Positions 1 through 8,664 are shown, counted from the stretch's first letter. The stretch: DNA of 22,571 nucleotides from Pseudomonadota bacterium (GCA_023422555.1 JAFAGQ010000162.1:1-22571); one strand, 5' to 3'. The notes: a model not told the origin generated them from the sequence alone. Program-made: numbers and translations.

Positions 1-146
1 GGGACGCCAACGCCGCTACCTATCTGACGTTTGCCTCCTACGGCACGGCAGCCATTTTGTATATGTGTGTCTCGTTTATTCTCGTGGCACTGTTCCGCAG
101 GCTGGAAAAGAGAACGCTTGGCTTTCTTGGCCATAGCCAACACTAG
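1..146 (+). CDS. Polar amino-acid ABC transporter permease, C-terminal end (5' truncated)
   Basis: Only the last 47 codons are inside the window, with the reading frame starting at base 3. They encode a final hydrophobic membrane segment (TAAILYMCVSFILVALF) followed by a basic tail RRLEKRTLGFLGHSQH, which is how HisM/HisQ/ArtM-type permeases end. The stop at 144-146 lies 7 bases before the ATG of a HisP-like ATPase, so the two genes form one operon. The protein would be one of the two inner-membrane subunits that form the pore of an amino-acid importer. The EAA loop that would confirm the family lies outside the window. Which amino acid is carried cannot be told from this fragment. Confidence 0.8.
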   Translation, partial: DANAATYLTFASYGTAAILYMCVSFILVALFRRLEKRTLGFLGHSQH

Positions 147-153
147 GATCGTT

Positions 154-921
154 ATGTATAAACTCGATGTTCAGAACATTCACAAGTCATACGGACAGAA
201 CGAAGTATTGAAGGGCGTGTCACTGCAGGCCAGGGCCGGCGATGTGATTGCCATGATCGGTTCCAGCGGATCCGGTAAAAGTACCTTCCTGCGCTGCATC
301 AACTTTCTGGAGCAGCCCAACAGTGGTACTGTCTCGCTTAACGGCGAAACCCTTACCGTGGGTCAGGATGCCCGTGGCCGTCTGCGCGTGTCTGACGAAA
401 AACGGCTGCAGATGTTTCGTACCAAGCTGGCCATGGTATTTCAGCACTTCAATCTGTGGGCGCACATGACCGCGCTGGAAAATATCATTGAGGCGCCCAT
501 CCATGTACTGGGTGTGCCCAAGGCAGAAGCCATTGAACGCGCGCGTCAGTATCTGAACAAGGTCGGACTGCCACCCGCCGTAGAAAAACAGTACCCCTCG
601 CAAATGTCAGGCGGACAACAGCAGCGCGTGGCCATTGCACGTGCCCTGGCCATGGAACCGGAAGTCATGCTGTTTGATGAACCCACCTCCGCGCTGGACC
701 CCGAACTGGTGGGCGACGTTTTGCGTGTCATGCAAAAACTGGCCGAAGAGGGCCGCACCATGATTGTGGTGACGCATGAAATGGGTTTTGCCCGCAATCT
801 GGCCAGCCATGTGATGTTCCTGCATCAGGGTACGGTTGAAGAGGAAGGGACACCCGATGAAGTCTTTGGTAATACGCGCAGTCCGCGTCTGCAGCAGTTC
901 CTGTCCGGGAACCTGAAGTAA
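154..921 (+). CDS. Polar amino-acid ABC transporter ATP-binding protein (HisP/ArtP/GlnQ family)
   Basis: This 255-residue protein is the usual length for the cytoplasmic ATPase of a histidine/arginine/octopine-type importer. Visible motifs are Walker A GSSGSGKST (36-44), Q-loop Q97, signature SGGQQQR (152-158), Walker B VMLFDE (171-176), D-loop SALD (179-182) and switch histidine H208. The insert between the first beta strands and the Q-loop (about 65-90, with GRLRVSDEKRLQMFR) is typical of HisP-like members and unlike PotA or sugar ATPases, and there is no C-terminal regulatory domain. I chose the ATG at 154 because it follows the permease stop by 7 bases; an upstream in-frame start at 31 would overlap the permease. 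It energises import through the upstream permease. The substrate is inferred only as a polar amino acid. Confidence 0.93.
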   Translation: MYKLDVQNIHKSYGQNEVLKGVSLQARAGDVIAMIGSSGSGKSTFLRCINFLEQPNSGTVSLNGETLTVGQDARGRLRVSDEKRLQMFRTKLAMVFQHFNLWAHMTALENIIEAPIHVLGVPKAEAIERARQYLNKVGLPPAVEKQYPSQMSGGQQQRVAIARALAMEPEVMLFDEPTSALDPELVGDVLRVMQKLAEEGRTMIVVTHEMGFARNLASHVMFLHQGTVEEEGTPDEVFGNTRSPRLQQFLSGNLK

Positions 922-1026
922 TGCACACGACCGATGGATCGCCGAATGACGATCTGACGGTGATGCTGCCTGGTTGCAGGCTATCGGCTATTTCTGCCTC
1001 TTTCGAGGTCTCATTCAAACGAAACC

Positions 1027-1030
1027 GGAG
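1027..1030 (+). promoter_or_regulatory. Ribosome binding site deciding the start of the TSUP permease
   Basis: GGAG lies 6 bases before TTG 1037 and only 3 bases before GTG 1034. No ribosome binding site precedes the longer TTG start at 974. The spacing favours TTG 1037, with GTG 1034 as the alternative. Confidence 0.5.
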
Positions 1031-1036
1031 AAAGTG

Positions 1037-1861
1037 TTGAGCGTACTTACCATCATTGCGCTATTGTGCCTGGGTGCCTTTGGCGGGTTCATGGCCGGCC
1101 TTCTTGGTGTCGGGGGCGGCATGGTGCTCGTGCCTTTCCTGACGCTGATCTTTGGCGCTTCCCTCATGTCGCCCGATCTGGCCGTTCACTCGGCTATCGC
1201 GACCAGCATGGGCATGATTCTCTTCACCTCGCTTTCCAGCATGCGCGCTCACCACAGGCAAGGCGCCGTGCTCTGGTCCGTGGTCTTTACGCTGGCTCCC
1301 GGCATTATCCTGGGTGGTCTGCTTTCCGGTGGGGCCATATTTTCCTACCTGCATGGTGCCGCGCTTTCGCTTTTCTTCGCGCTGTTTGTGGGCTATTCCG
1401 GCTTCAAAATGCTGCGCAATAAAAAACCCAAACCATCACGGCAGTTGCCGGGTATGGTCGGGCGTACCGCAGCGGGTACAGGCATCGGTTTTATTTCGGG
1501 ACTGGTTGGCGCCGGTGGTGGTTTTCTGTCAGTCCCCTTCATGGTCTGGTGCAACGTGCCGCTGCGCAATGCCGTGGCCACCTCTGCCGCTCTGGGTTTT
1601 CCGATAGCACTGTCCAACAGTGTCGGTTATATCCTGTCGGGCATTCGCGAAGTCGGTATCGGAAATGGCATGCTGGGTTATGTGTACTGGCCCGCTCTGG
1701 TACTGCTGGTCATTATGAGCGTACTGATGGCACCGGTAGGGGCTCGCCAGGCCCATACGCTGCCAGTCGATAAGTTGCGCAAGGTCTTTGCCGGACTGCT
1801 GTTTGCTCTGGCCGCCTACATGCTGTTCAAGGCGTTGCAGCAATTTGGCGTGCTGGGCTAA
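1037..1861 (+). CDS. TSUP family membrane permease (TauE/SafE-type sulfite/organosulfur exporter)
   Basis: An integral membrane protein of about 274 residues in the 4-toluene sulfonate uptake (TSUP) family, also called TauE/SafE or DUF81. The N-terminal half starts with a hydrophobic helix and the glycine-rich signature GGFMAGLLGVGGGMVLVP. The same motif recurs at the start of the second half as GFISGLVGAGGGFLSVPF, showing the internal duplication typical of the family. About seven to eight hydrophobic segments are visible. Relatives export sulfite, sulfoacetate or other anions, or take up sulfonates, but the substrate cannot be read from sequence. It lies about 115 bases after the HisP gene with no obvious terminator between, so co-transcription is possible. 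It is about 12 kb from the sau cluster, so a shared role in sulfonate metabolism is only a suggestion. The start may instead be GTG 1034. Confidence 0.88.
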   Translation: MSVLTIIALLCLGAFGGFMAGLLGVGGGMVLVPFLTLIFGASLMSPDLAVHSAIATSMGMILFTSLSSMRAHHRQGAVLWSVVFTLAPGIILGGLLSGGAIFSYLHGAALSLFFALFVGYSGFKMLRNKKPKPSRQLPGMVGRTAAGTGIGFISGLVGAGGGFLSVPFMVWCNVPLRNAVATSAALGFPIALSNSVGYILSGIREVGIGNGMLGYVYWPALVLLVIMSVLMAPVGARQAHTLPVDKLRKVFAGLLFALAAYMLFKALQQFGVLG

Positions 1862-1963
1862 GCGGGATGCTGGCGGGAGGATAAGTGGCGGCTTGGTGGA
1901 TAGGCAGATCGGCCGAGCGAGCCCGAATCCGCAAGCTGAGGTTGCGTGAGCGCGCTGCGGTGA

Positions 1964-2782
1964 TTACGTCGGGCGCGGACGAGGCGGACGAAAAACCGTC
2001 AGATCGTCATAAAAAGCAGGGTCTTCACTGGCCGGATCCCAGCCGGGAATGCCCATAACCGGCAAAGGTTGTTGCGGTTTGGCCTGCAGACTGTCGTCCA
2101 GCAGGCGCTCGAGTTCCCGTGCCATGACGTTATCGATATCTTCTGCAGGCGTGCCCTGTGGAATGGCAATCACATTGGCGGTGATGGCGCGATAAGGCGA
2201 GACGCATTTTTCCAGAAGCGCATGGCCCACAATGGCAGTCCGGGTTTGCCGCCACAAGTCACGCTCCTGCACAAACGCCCGCTTCCAGTCGCGCTCCCGA
2301 ATCGCCTCCCATAACGATGGTGGCGCCAACAGAAACATGCCGCCCTCATCCAGAAGCGTGATGGTATCCCTGATGATTCCGCGATGCTGACCGACACCCT
2401 GACGTCGAATCTGCCTTGCCTGAATCCGGTTGAACAGCGATTTGACTTGAGGGAATCGAAACCAGCAAAGGCCGTTGAAAAAATCATGCAGATTGTCGCG
2501 GGTGGGGCACTGACCGGTATCAAAAATGAACTGTTCATAGGCCACACCGGGCAGCAGCGCAGATTGATGAACAAATTGCAAATGAAATCCGGGCGGTGCA
2601 AGGCGATTGAGTATATCTGCAACGGGCATACCCGCCTGTTCGTCCTTTGATATCAACGCTGCCGGGTTGTCAGACCCCGCAGAAATGACCTTTTGCCACC
2701 GCTCGCCGCCAGGCAGCCAGCCACGCAAGGGCTGCCACCACAAACGGGCAGGATCAATGGCGTTCAGCGCGTCCTGAATCAT
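1964..2782 (-). CDS. DUF3025 domain-containing protein
   Basis: A 272-residue soluble protein that I recognise as the DUF3025 family of beta- and gammaproteobacteria. The conserved core is HDFFNGLCWFRFPQVKSLFNRIQA near the middle, followed by a segment with LLDEGGMFLL, and a late stretch GHALLEKC...YRAITANVIAI. The C-terminus ends in a proline-arginine tail (FRPPRPRPT). There is no signal peptide or membrane segment. Its biochemical function is not known to me. The ATG at 2782 is 18 bases downstream of the creA stop on the same strand, so the two are probably co-transcribed. The gene converges with the TSUP permease, with about 100 bases between them and no clear terminator. Confidence 0.85.
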   Translation of the reverse strand: MIQDALNAIDPARLWWQPLRGWLPGGERWQKVISAGSDNPAALISKDEQAGMPVADILNRLAPPGFHLQFVHQSALLPGVAYEQFIFDTGQCPTRDNLHDFFNGLCWFRFPQVKSLFNRIQARQIRRQGVGQHRGIIRDTITLLDEGGMFLLAPPSLWEAIRERDWKRAFVQERDLWRQTRTAIVGHALLEKCVSPYRAITANVIAIPQGTPAEDIDNVMARELERLLDDSLQAKPQQPLPVMGIPGWDPASEDPAFYDDLTVFRPPRPRPT

Positions 2783-2800
2783 GACAATGGCGATCGATGC

Positions 2801-3298
2801 TCATTTGACCTGAACCGAAGGCTCGGTGTCACCCCAGGGCATCAGCGGCACCACGGAAATACTGTTATACGGTGAACCATCGATGAGTTTTTCGCTGACA
2901 ACCAGATAGATCAGTGAGTTGTTTTCCGTATCTACCAGACGCGAGACATTCAGTCCCTTGAACAGGAAACTCATTCTTCGTGTAAAGACGTCTTCCTGCA
3001 CTTTGCGAATAGGCTGGGCTGCCTTCAGCGGCCCAACCTGACGGCAGGAAAGGGCAAATCGCGAGGGGTTCTCGGCCAGGCCAAGGGCACCCGAGACACC
3101 ACCGGTCTTTGCGTAGGAAAGGTGGCAGGTGACGCCCTCGATTTGCGGGTCGCGGAACGATTGCACGCAGACCTTATCGTTGTTGACGATGCGCCAGGTA
3201 GTGCTGACGCAACCGATGTCATCGGCACGGGCCGTGGCGGGGGCGCTGACGCTCAGCAGTGTGGCGGCAGCCAGCAGGATTTGAAGAAAATATTTCAT
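2801..3298 (-). CDS. creA: CreA family protein (periplasmic, unknown function)
   Basis: The 165-residue protein begins with a Sec signal peptide (MKYFLQILLAAATLLSVSAPATARA, cleavage likely near residues 24-26). It then follows E. coli CreA closely: IGCVSTTW, SFRDPQIEGVTCHLSYAKTGG, GLAENPSRFALSCRQVGP, FKGLNVSRLVDTENNSLIYLV and SPYNSISVVPLMPWG. Four cysteines in the mature part (IGCV, DKVCVQS, VTCHL, LSCRQ) could form periplasmic disulfides. In E. coli creA precedes creBCD, whereas here it is followed by a DUF3025 gene. The start at 3298 was chosen because the upstream in-frame extension (from 3490) adds 64 non-homologous residues before the signal peptide. The function of CreA is not established. 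Confidence 0.93.
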   Translation of the reverse strand: MKYFLQILLAAATLLSVSAPATARADDIGCVSTTWRIVNNDKVCVQSFRDPQIEGVTCHLSYAKTGGVSGALGLAENPSRFALSCRQVGPLKAAQPIRKVQEDVFTRRMSFLFKGLNVSRLVDTENNSLIYLVVSEKLIDGSPYNSISVVPLMPWGDTEPSVQVK

Positions 3299-3609
3299 GA
3301 TGAACAGTGAAATCAAAAGAGAAAGGTGATGGGGCAAGAGTTTACACGCAATCGCTGAACTGCTGATTGCTTGTGCGCCTGTCAGGGATACATGAGATTT
3401 TCGCGATCCTTGGGGCAGCATATGTCTGTTACCGCATGCCGCAAAGCTGACGCCGTGTACCCCTGGCGAGCCGGAGCGTATCTCGTTCACCCAACGCCGG
3501 CCACCCTGGCAGCGCCTCGTCCGCCGGTAAAAATAGGTCTACAATGAAGCGCTGGCCGCCGCGAAACGGTCACCCTTCGATATTCATTTTGCTTATCTGT
3601 CAATCATCC
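3299..3609. promoter_or_regulatory. Divergent intergenic region between creA and hslR
   Basis: This 311-base stretch separates the creA start (minus strand) and the hslR start (plus strand) and holds no supported gene. It must carry both promoters. The best candidate I see is a TACAAT -10-like hexamer at 3540-3545 reading toward hslR, about 65 bases before its ATG, but no good -35 hexamer sits 16-18 bases before it. Nothing comparably convincing was found for creA. Confidence 0.35.
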
Positions 3610-3999
3610 ATGGAAAAACTGCGCATCGATAAATGGCTCTGGGCCGCACGCTTTTACAAGACCCGCTCGCTGGCAGCCACCGAAATCGGCAAAGGACGTG
3701 TTCTGGTGAACGATCAGCCGGCCAAATCGGCGCGTGAGGTCAATGTGGGTGATCTGGTCAGTATTCGGCGTGATCAGACGACGACGGTGGTCGAAGTCCG
3801 CGCCTTGTCGGCTGTTCGGGGGCCGGCGCCCGTCGCGCGCACGCTTTATGAGGAAACCGAAGCCAGCCGCCTTGCCCGGGAGGCTGCGCAGGAACAGCGT
3901 CGGCTCGCCAGTGAACCTGCATTGAGTATTGCCCAGGGACGTCCCACCAAGCGCGACCGACGCCAGCTGGAGCATGCCAAAAAGGGATTTGACTGGTAA
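3610..3999 (+). CDS. hslR: Heat shock protein 15, S4-domain RNA-binding protein
   Basis: A 129-residue basic protein. Residues 1-60 form an S4 RNA-binding domain beginning MEKLRIDKWLWAARFYKTRS and continuing through GKGRVLVNDQPAKSAREVNVGDLVSI, a close fit to Hsp15. The remainder is a charged helical tail with ARTLYEETEASR and ending RRQLEHAKKGFDW, characteristic of HslR. In E. coli, Hsp15 binds stalled 50S subunits that carry peptidyl-tRNA and helps recycle them after heat shock. The ATG at 3610 matches the family N-terminus; the longer frame from 3544 adds 22 unrelated residues. The E. coli hslO (Hsp33) neighbour is absent, so here it stands alone. Confidence 0.93.
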   Translation: MEKLRIDKWLWAARFYKTRSLAATEIGKGRVLVNDQPAKSAREVNVGDLVSIRRDQTTTVVEVRALSAVRGPAPVARTLYEETEASRLAREAAQEQRRLASEPALSIAQGRPTKRDRRQLEHAKKGFDW

Positions 4000-4297
4000 T
4001 TGCCAGGGCTTACACGCGTGGCGCCTCAATGGCGAGCGCTGCAGCCTGATGCTGAAAGATCTGGTACTAAAAGGTGCTGATGCATCGCAGTTTAGTGCTC
4101 AAGATTTACGCAGATGGATGCCTTCTGAGTGCAATTTGCAGTCGCTTTGTAAGAAGCCGTTAAACAGCCCCTGCTCCCCTATCAATTTACGGCGGTTGAA
4201 TTTACAATCGTGGTCAGCCATTTATCACGTTGCCCGGCAAAGAGGAGATCTGCCGGACTGCGGTCAATAAGATACTCTCTATTCGAGGAGCACATCC
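4000..4297. other. Intergenic region upstream of ggt
   Basis: This 298-base stretch has no convincing gene or RNA. It contains a strong ribosome binding site (GAGGAG, 4285-4290), 7 bases before the ggt ATG. A TACAAT hexamer at 4203-4208 could be a -10 element but lacks a clear -35 partner. No T-tailed hairpin was found for hslR. Confidence 0.4.
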
Positions 4298-6085
4298 ATG
4301 CTGTTCAATAAAAAATTGGGCCGGCTCTCCTGGTCGGCTGTTTGCGTCAGTGTCGCCATGGCGCTGGCTATGGGGCCGGTATCAGCCCAGGATCAGGCCA
4401 ATGCTGCCCGAACGGTCAATCTGCCTGCGCCACCCACCATCAAATACGACTTTGACATGGATATTTTCCATCCGGTCAGCGCGAAGAACGGGATGGTGGC
4501 CTCTGAACAGCGTCTGGCTTCGAATATTGGTCTGGAAATACTCAAAAAAGGTGGTAATGCCGTTGATGCAGCCGTTGCTGTCGGCTTTGCGCTGGCAGTG
4601 GCACTGCCTAACGCCGGTAACCTGGGTGGCGGCGGCTTCATGATGGTTCATGACGCCAAATCCGGTAAAACCATCGCCCTGGACTTCAGGGAAATGGCCC
4701 CGGCCAAGGCAGGTCGCAACATGTATCTGGACGACAAGGGTCAGGTCATCAATAACAAATCCCTGTACACCCATTTTGCAGTTGGCGTACCGGGCACCGT
4801 GAAGGGCATGGAACATGCCCTGAAAAAATGGGGCACCATGAAGCTGGCTGATGTGATTCAGCCGGCCATCGAACTGGCCGAGAAAGGATACCCTGTCAGT
4901 CAGACGCTGGCCGAAACACTGGCCGTTGAGAAAGACAATCTGGGCAAATGGGATACCACCAAGGCAGTCTTCTTCAAGGATGGCGAACCGCTCAAAGCCG
5001 GTGAGCCTCTGGTCATGAAAGACCTGGCAGCCTCCATGAAAATGATTGCAGAGCAGGGCAGCGATGCCTTTTATAAAGGTGCCATTGCCGATCAGATCGT
5101 TCAGGAAATGAGCAAACACGAAGGCCTGATTTCCAAAGAAGATCTGGCCAACTACAAAGTGGTTGAGCGCGAGCCGGTGACGGGCGATTATCGCGGCTAT
5201 CAGATCGTGTCCATGCCACCACCGAGCTCCGGAGGTATCCATATTATCCAGATGCTGAATGTGCTGGAGCATTTCGCGCTGAATGAATCCGGCCCCAACA
5301 GCGCAAAAACCGTGCGTCTGGTTGCCGAAACAGAAAAGCGTGCCTATGCTGACCGCTCCGAGTATCTGGGCGACACCGACTTTGTCAAAGTTCCGCAAAA
5401 AGGCCTGATTGCCAAATCCTATGCCGATGATCTGGCCAAGCTGGTTGGTGAAGACAAAGTGACGCCGTCCAAGGACATCAAACCCGGTGGTCCGCAGAAG
5501 TATGAAAGTGACCAGACAACTCATTATTCAGTTGTCGATAAAGATGGCAATGCGGTTGCCGTTACGTACACGCTTAACCTGAATTTCGGTAGCGGTATCA
5601 TTGCCGGCAATACCGGTATTCTGCTGAACAACGAGATGGATGACTTTTCTGCCAAGCCCGGTGTTCCCAACGCCTTTGGCCTGATCGGCGGCGATGCCAA
5701 TGCCATTGAACCTGGCAAGCGTCCGCTGTCTTCCATGACCCCCACTATGGTGCTGAAAGATAACAAGCCATGGCTGGTAACCGGTAGCCCCGGTGGCGCC
5801 CGCATCATTACTACCGTGCTGCAAACGCTGATCAACACCATTGATTTTGGCATGAATCCGGCAGTGGCTGCTGCGCTGCCGCGCTTTCATCATCAGTGGC
5901 TGCCTGACGAGCTGCGCCTGGAGCCTGGCTTCAGTCCTGATACCGTTGATCTGCTCAAAAAAATGGGCTACAAAGTTGTCGTCAAGCCCACCATGGGCCG
6001 CACGCAGACCATACAGATTCGCGATGGCATGATGTATGGCTACTCTGATCCGCGCAACCCTGACGGCGTGACCGTCGGTTACTGA
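4298..6085 (+). CDS. ggt: Gamma-glutamyltranspeptidase precursor
   Basis: A 595-residue periplasmic enzyme that hydrolyses or transfers the gamma-glutamyl group of glutathione and related compounds. A Sec signal peptide is evident (MALAMGPVSAQ, cleavage near residue 30). Family motifs include GGNAVDAAVA, NAGNLGGGGFM, the substrate-binding arginine in LDFREMAPAKA, PPPSSGGIH, NNEMDDFSAKPG, PLSSMTPTMV, TGSPGGARIITTVLQ and PRFHHQWLPDEL. The proenzyme should cleave itself before T407 in SDQTTHYSVVDKDGNAV, leaving this threonine as the N-terminal nucleophile of the small subunit. Length and motifs match E. coli GGT throughout, with an FGSGI segment after the nucleophile. The start is supported by GAGGAG 7 bases upstream. 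It is monocistronic, with its own terminator. Confidence 0.97.
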   Translation: MLFNKKLGRLSWSAVCVSVAMALAMGPVSAQDQANAARTVNLPAPPTIKYDFDMDIFHPVSAKNGMVASEQRLASNIGLEILKKGGNAVDAAVAVGFALAVALPNAGNLGGGGFMMVHDAKSGKTIALDFREMAPAKAGRNMYLDDKGQVINNKSLYTHFAVGVPGTVKGMEHALKKWGTMKLADVIQPAIELAEKGYPVSQTLAETLAVEKDNLGKWDTTKAVFFKDGEPLKAGEPLVMKDLAASMKMIAEQGSDAFYKGAIADQIVQEMSKHEGLISKEDLANYKVVEREPVTGDYRGYQIVSMPPPSSGGIHIIQMLNVLEHFALNESGPNSAKTVRLVAETEKRAYADRSEYLGDTDFVKVPQKGLIAKSYADDLAKLVGEDKVTPSKDIKPGGPQKYESDQTTHYSVVDKDGNAVAVTYTLNLNFGSGIIAGNTGILLNNEMDDFSAKPGVPNAFGLIGGDANAIEPGKRPLSSMTPTMVLKDNKPWLVTGSPGGARIITTVLQTLINTIDFGMNPAVAAALPRFHHQWLPDELRLEPGFSPDTVDLLKKMGYKVVVKPTMGRTQTIQIRDGMMYGYSDPRNPDGVTVGY

Positions 6086-6110
6086 TGGGTTGAGAAACCA
6101 AATTGAAAAT

Positions 6111-6140
6111 AGGCGCCACGTCAAACCCGGCGCCTTTTTT
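6111..6140 (+). terminator. Intrinsic terminator of ggt
   Basis: A perfect 7-bp stem, AGGCGCC (6111-6117) with GGCGCCT (6129-6135), closes an 11-base loop. It is followed by a run of six T. It begins 25 bases after the ggt stop. Confidence 0.9.
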
Positions 6141-6378
6141 CTTTATTGACATCACGTCGATGTGCGGGTGCTTGGGCGCAGCCATGTTGATCCTGGAATG
6201 CCTACATTGGCTCATAAAAGTGCCGTTGACGGGTATCCAGGCGTGGCAGACATTTATGTCGCCCGTATCAGTACAGAACTTCCACACCGTAGCTGAGCCA
6301 GTCTTTGCAAGTCATTCTGCCTTTGTAATTTTGCTATTATGATTGCACCGACGTTTCGGGTTGCACAAAAGGAATGAC

Positions 6379-7446
6379 ATGGCTACTTCATCGACCGCTA
6401 CATTGATTCAACGCTTGAATATTACCTATCCGCTGATCCAGGCGCCCATGGCTGGTGTGTCAACGCCGGCGCTGGCCGCGGCGGTATCGGAAGCGGGTGG
6501 GCTTGGGTCGCTGGGACTTGCATCCGCCTCCCTGGATCAGGCGCGCAATATGATGGCTGAAGTCAAATCATTGACGAACAAGCCAGTCAACATCAATTTC
6601 TTTTGTCATAAGCCTACACCTGTTGATCCGGCAGCCAATAAAGCCTGGATTGAACATCTGCGTCCCTGGTTTGAAGAGTTTGATGCTACGCCACCGGCAG
6701 ATCTCAAGGATATTTACCGACCCTTTCCGGGCTATGCGCAGATGCTTGAACTGGTGCTGGAAATGCGTCCGGCCGTGGTGAGTTTTCACTTTGGTCTGCC
6801 ATCTGCGGAATATATTCAGGCGCTGAAAAACGCAGGGATCCTGCTTATGGCAACGGCTACCACACCGGCAGAGGCCAGACAGATTGAAGCTGCGGGTATT
6901 GATATCCTGGTTGCGCAGGGTTATGAGGCCGGGGGCCATCGCGGCGTATTCGATCCTGAAAATGGTGATGCCAAATTTGGCACATTTGCCCTGGTTCATC
7001 TGCTTGCAACACAATCGTCATTACCGGTGGTGGCAGCCGGTGGCATCATGGATGGTGCGGCTATCAAAGCGGCGCTGGCATTAGGTGCTGCGGGCGTGCA
7101 GTGTGGCACGGCATTTGTGCTGTGTCCGGAATCGGCGGCCAACGAAGCCTATCGCCGGGCGCTGCAAAGCGAGCGTGCTTATGACACTTGTGTTACTACC
7201 ACGCTGTCAGGCAGGGCAGCGCGAGGTCTGCGCAACAGACTGTACATTGATGAGCCCTCAAGCGCTCGCCCGCCCATACCGGGCTACTCCATGACCTATG
7301 ATGCTGCAAAGGCGCTGAGCGCCGCGGCCAGCGCCAAAGGAAGTGATGCATTTGCGGCGCAGTGGGCCGGACAGGCAGCAGCGCTGGCACGCCCCATGCC
7401 CGCCGCGCAAATGGTCAGTACGCTGGCGCAGGAAGCGGGCTGGTAA
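6379..7446 (+). CDS. Nitronate monooxygenase (FMN-dependent, 2-nitropropane dioxygenase family)
   Basis: The 355-residue protein is a TIM-barrel flavoenzyme of the NMO/NPD family, which oxidises toxic alkyl nitronates such as propionate 3-nitronate to aldehydes or keto acids and nitrite. Visible motifs are QAPMAGVSTP (21-30) at the first strand, VNINFF (70-75), VSFHFGLP with its histidine (H137), the FMN-phosphate region QGYEAGGHRG (180-189), AAGGIMDG (219-226) and GVQCGTAF (239-246). The layout fits bacterial class I NMO rather than the FabK branch. The ATG at 6379 is preceded by AAAAGGA with 5-base spacing, so I prefer it to an upstream TTG at 6343. It converges with an MFS gene, leaving only 18 bases between the stops. 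No terminator is seen there. Confidence 0.92.
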   Translation: MATSSTATLIQRLNITYPLIQAPMAGVSTPALAAAVSEAGGLGSLGLASASLDQARNMMAEVKSLTNKPVNINFFCHKPTPVDPAANKAWIEHLRPWFEEFDATPPADLKDIYRPFPGYAQMLELVLEMRPAVVSFHFGLPSAEYIQALKNAGILLMATATTPAEARQIEAAGIDILVAQGYEAGGHRGVFDPENGDAKFGTFALVHLLATQSSLPVVAAGGIMDGAAIKAALALGAAGVQCGTAFVLCPESAANEAYRRALQSERAYDTCVTTTLSGRAARGLRNRLYIDEPSSARPPIPGYSMTYDAAKALSAAASAKGSDAFAAQWAGQAAALARPMPAAQMVSTLAQEAGW

Positions 7447-7464
7447 TGGAGATTTCGCTCAGGG

Positions 7465-8664
7465 CTATTGCTGCTTTATTGAAAACGCACTGGGTAAAAT
7501 TCTGCGGCGCAAAAGGAATATCGCCAATCCGGTCAGCGTCATCGTTGCGCCGGCCCAGATGGGAGATACCAGACCAAGGCCGGCAGCGATCGTGACTCCG
7601 CCGAGCCAGGCGCCCAGCGCATTGGCGGCATTGAAAGCGGCGTGGGTCAGCGCACCCATCAGCGTCGGCGCCTGCGGTGCACTGAACATAATCTGCACCT
7701 GCATGGAAGGCACTACCAGCATTGAGCTGAAGGCGATGGCAAACATGCAGACCAGCAGCATCCATGGCGACGAGGCAGTCAGACCGAAAATGGCAAGTGT
7801 AATCAACACGCAGCAAAAGCCAATCACGATACCTTTCTGCTGATATTTGTCGGCCAGATAACCGCCCAGCAGATTGCCACTGGTCATGCCCGCGCCAAAA
7901 GTCATGAGCGCAACAGGAATCATGGCAGACGGCATATGGGCAATGTCCGTGACCATCGGCCCGATATAGGTGTATACGGCAAAGATACTGCTTGTTCCTA
8001 TCGCAATGATCGACAGTAAAAACCAGGCTTTCGGCGTTTTCAGTCCGTGCAGTTCCTGGCTGAGTGCATTGCCCTTTAAGGCGGCCGATTTCGGCAGCCA
8101 GAGCCACAGGCAGACAAATGCAATCAGACCAAAGAATGCCACCAGCAGATAAGTATTGCGCCATCCCAGCATCTGACCGGCGAACGTGGCCGCGGGTGCG
8201 CCGATAATATTGGCGACCGTCAGACCCAGCAGAATCAGCGATACGGCTCTGCCAGTCCGGCTTTTACCCACCAGATGGGCGCCCGCCACCACGCCGGCAC
8301 CAAAATAGCAGCCATGAGGCAGGCCGGTCAGGAAGCGTGCCAGAATCAGCCATTCAATGGACGGGGCCAGCGCCGACAGAACATTGCCGACAATAAACAT
8401 GGCAAACAGCATCAGCAGAAAAGGACGGCGATGCAGACGGGCACCCGCCATGGTCAGCAGTGGCGCGCCTGCCACTACACCGATGGCGTAAGCAGAAATG
8501 GCGTGCCCGGCAGAAGGAATGCTGACGCGCAGATCCTGCACGATCAGCGGCAATATCCCCATGCTGGCAAATTCGGTGGTGCCGATACAGAAACTGCCAA
8601 GAGACAGGGCGAGCAGCGCCAGAGCCGCTGATTGCGGGGATGTATCGGGTTTGGAGTCAGGCAT
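7465..8664 (-). CDS. MFS transporter, DHA1 family (AraJ/NepI-like efflux)
   Basis: A 399-residue inner-membrane protein with about twelve hydrophobic segments. The N-terminal region contains CIGTTEFASMGILPLI, typical of the AraJ/YdhP/PbuE/NepI branch of drug:H+ antiporter-1 proteins. Motif A appears in a weak form as GARLHRRPFLL between helices 2 and 3. The segment LARFLTGLPHGCYFGAG corresponds to motif B around helix 4. Relatives export arabinose polymers, purine ribonucleosides or drugs. The substrate here cannot be assigned. The ATG at 8664 follows no strong ribosome binding site. Upstream, on the side away from the gene, is a degenerate repeat tract of about 140 bases. Confidence 0.9.
   Translation of the reverse strand: MPDSKPDTSPQSAALALLALSLGSFCIGTTEFASMGILPLIVQDLRVSIPSAGHAISAYAIGVVAGAPLLTMAGARLHRRPFLLMLFAMFIVGNVLSALAPSIEWLILARFLTGLPHGCYFGAGVVAGAHLVGKSRTGRAVSLILLGLTVANIIGAPAATFAGQMLGWRNTYLLVAFFGLIAFVCLWLWLPKSAALKGNALSQELHGLKTPKAWFLLSIIAIGTSSIFAVYTYIGPMVTDIAHMPSAMIPVALMTFGAGMTSGNLLGGYLADKYQQKGIVIGFCCVLITLAIFGLTASSPWMLLVCMFAIAFSSMLVVPSMQVQIMFSAPQAPTLMGALTHAAFNAANALGAWLGGVTIAAGLGLVSPIWAGATMTLTGLAIFLLRRRILPSAFSIKQQ

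Noticed and set aside
974..1036. N-terminal extension of the TSUP protein from TTG 974
   Set aside because: There is no ribosome binding site, and the added residues are not like the family. The start next to GGAG at 1027-1030 is better.
974..1861. Treating the TauE/SafE-type permease as part of the sulfoacetate pathway
   Set aside because: The family does include sulfite and sulfoacetate exporters, but the gene is over 12 kb from the sau cluster and next to an amino-acid ABC operon. The link is not supported by the sequence.
1930..1946. CGCAA-N7-TTGCG hairpin between the TSUP and DUF3025 genes
   Set aside because: It has only a 5-bp stem, a large loop and no T-run on either strand, so it does not qualify as a terminator.
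4382..5524. 380-codon open frame on the minus strand inside ggt
   Set aside because: It lies fully antisense to a gene with end-to-end gamma-glutamyltranspeptidase motifs. Its translation is low-grade, with no family pattern, so it is a shadow frame.
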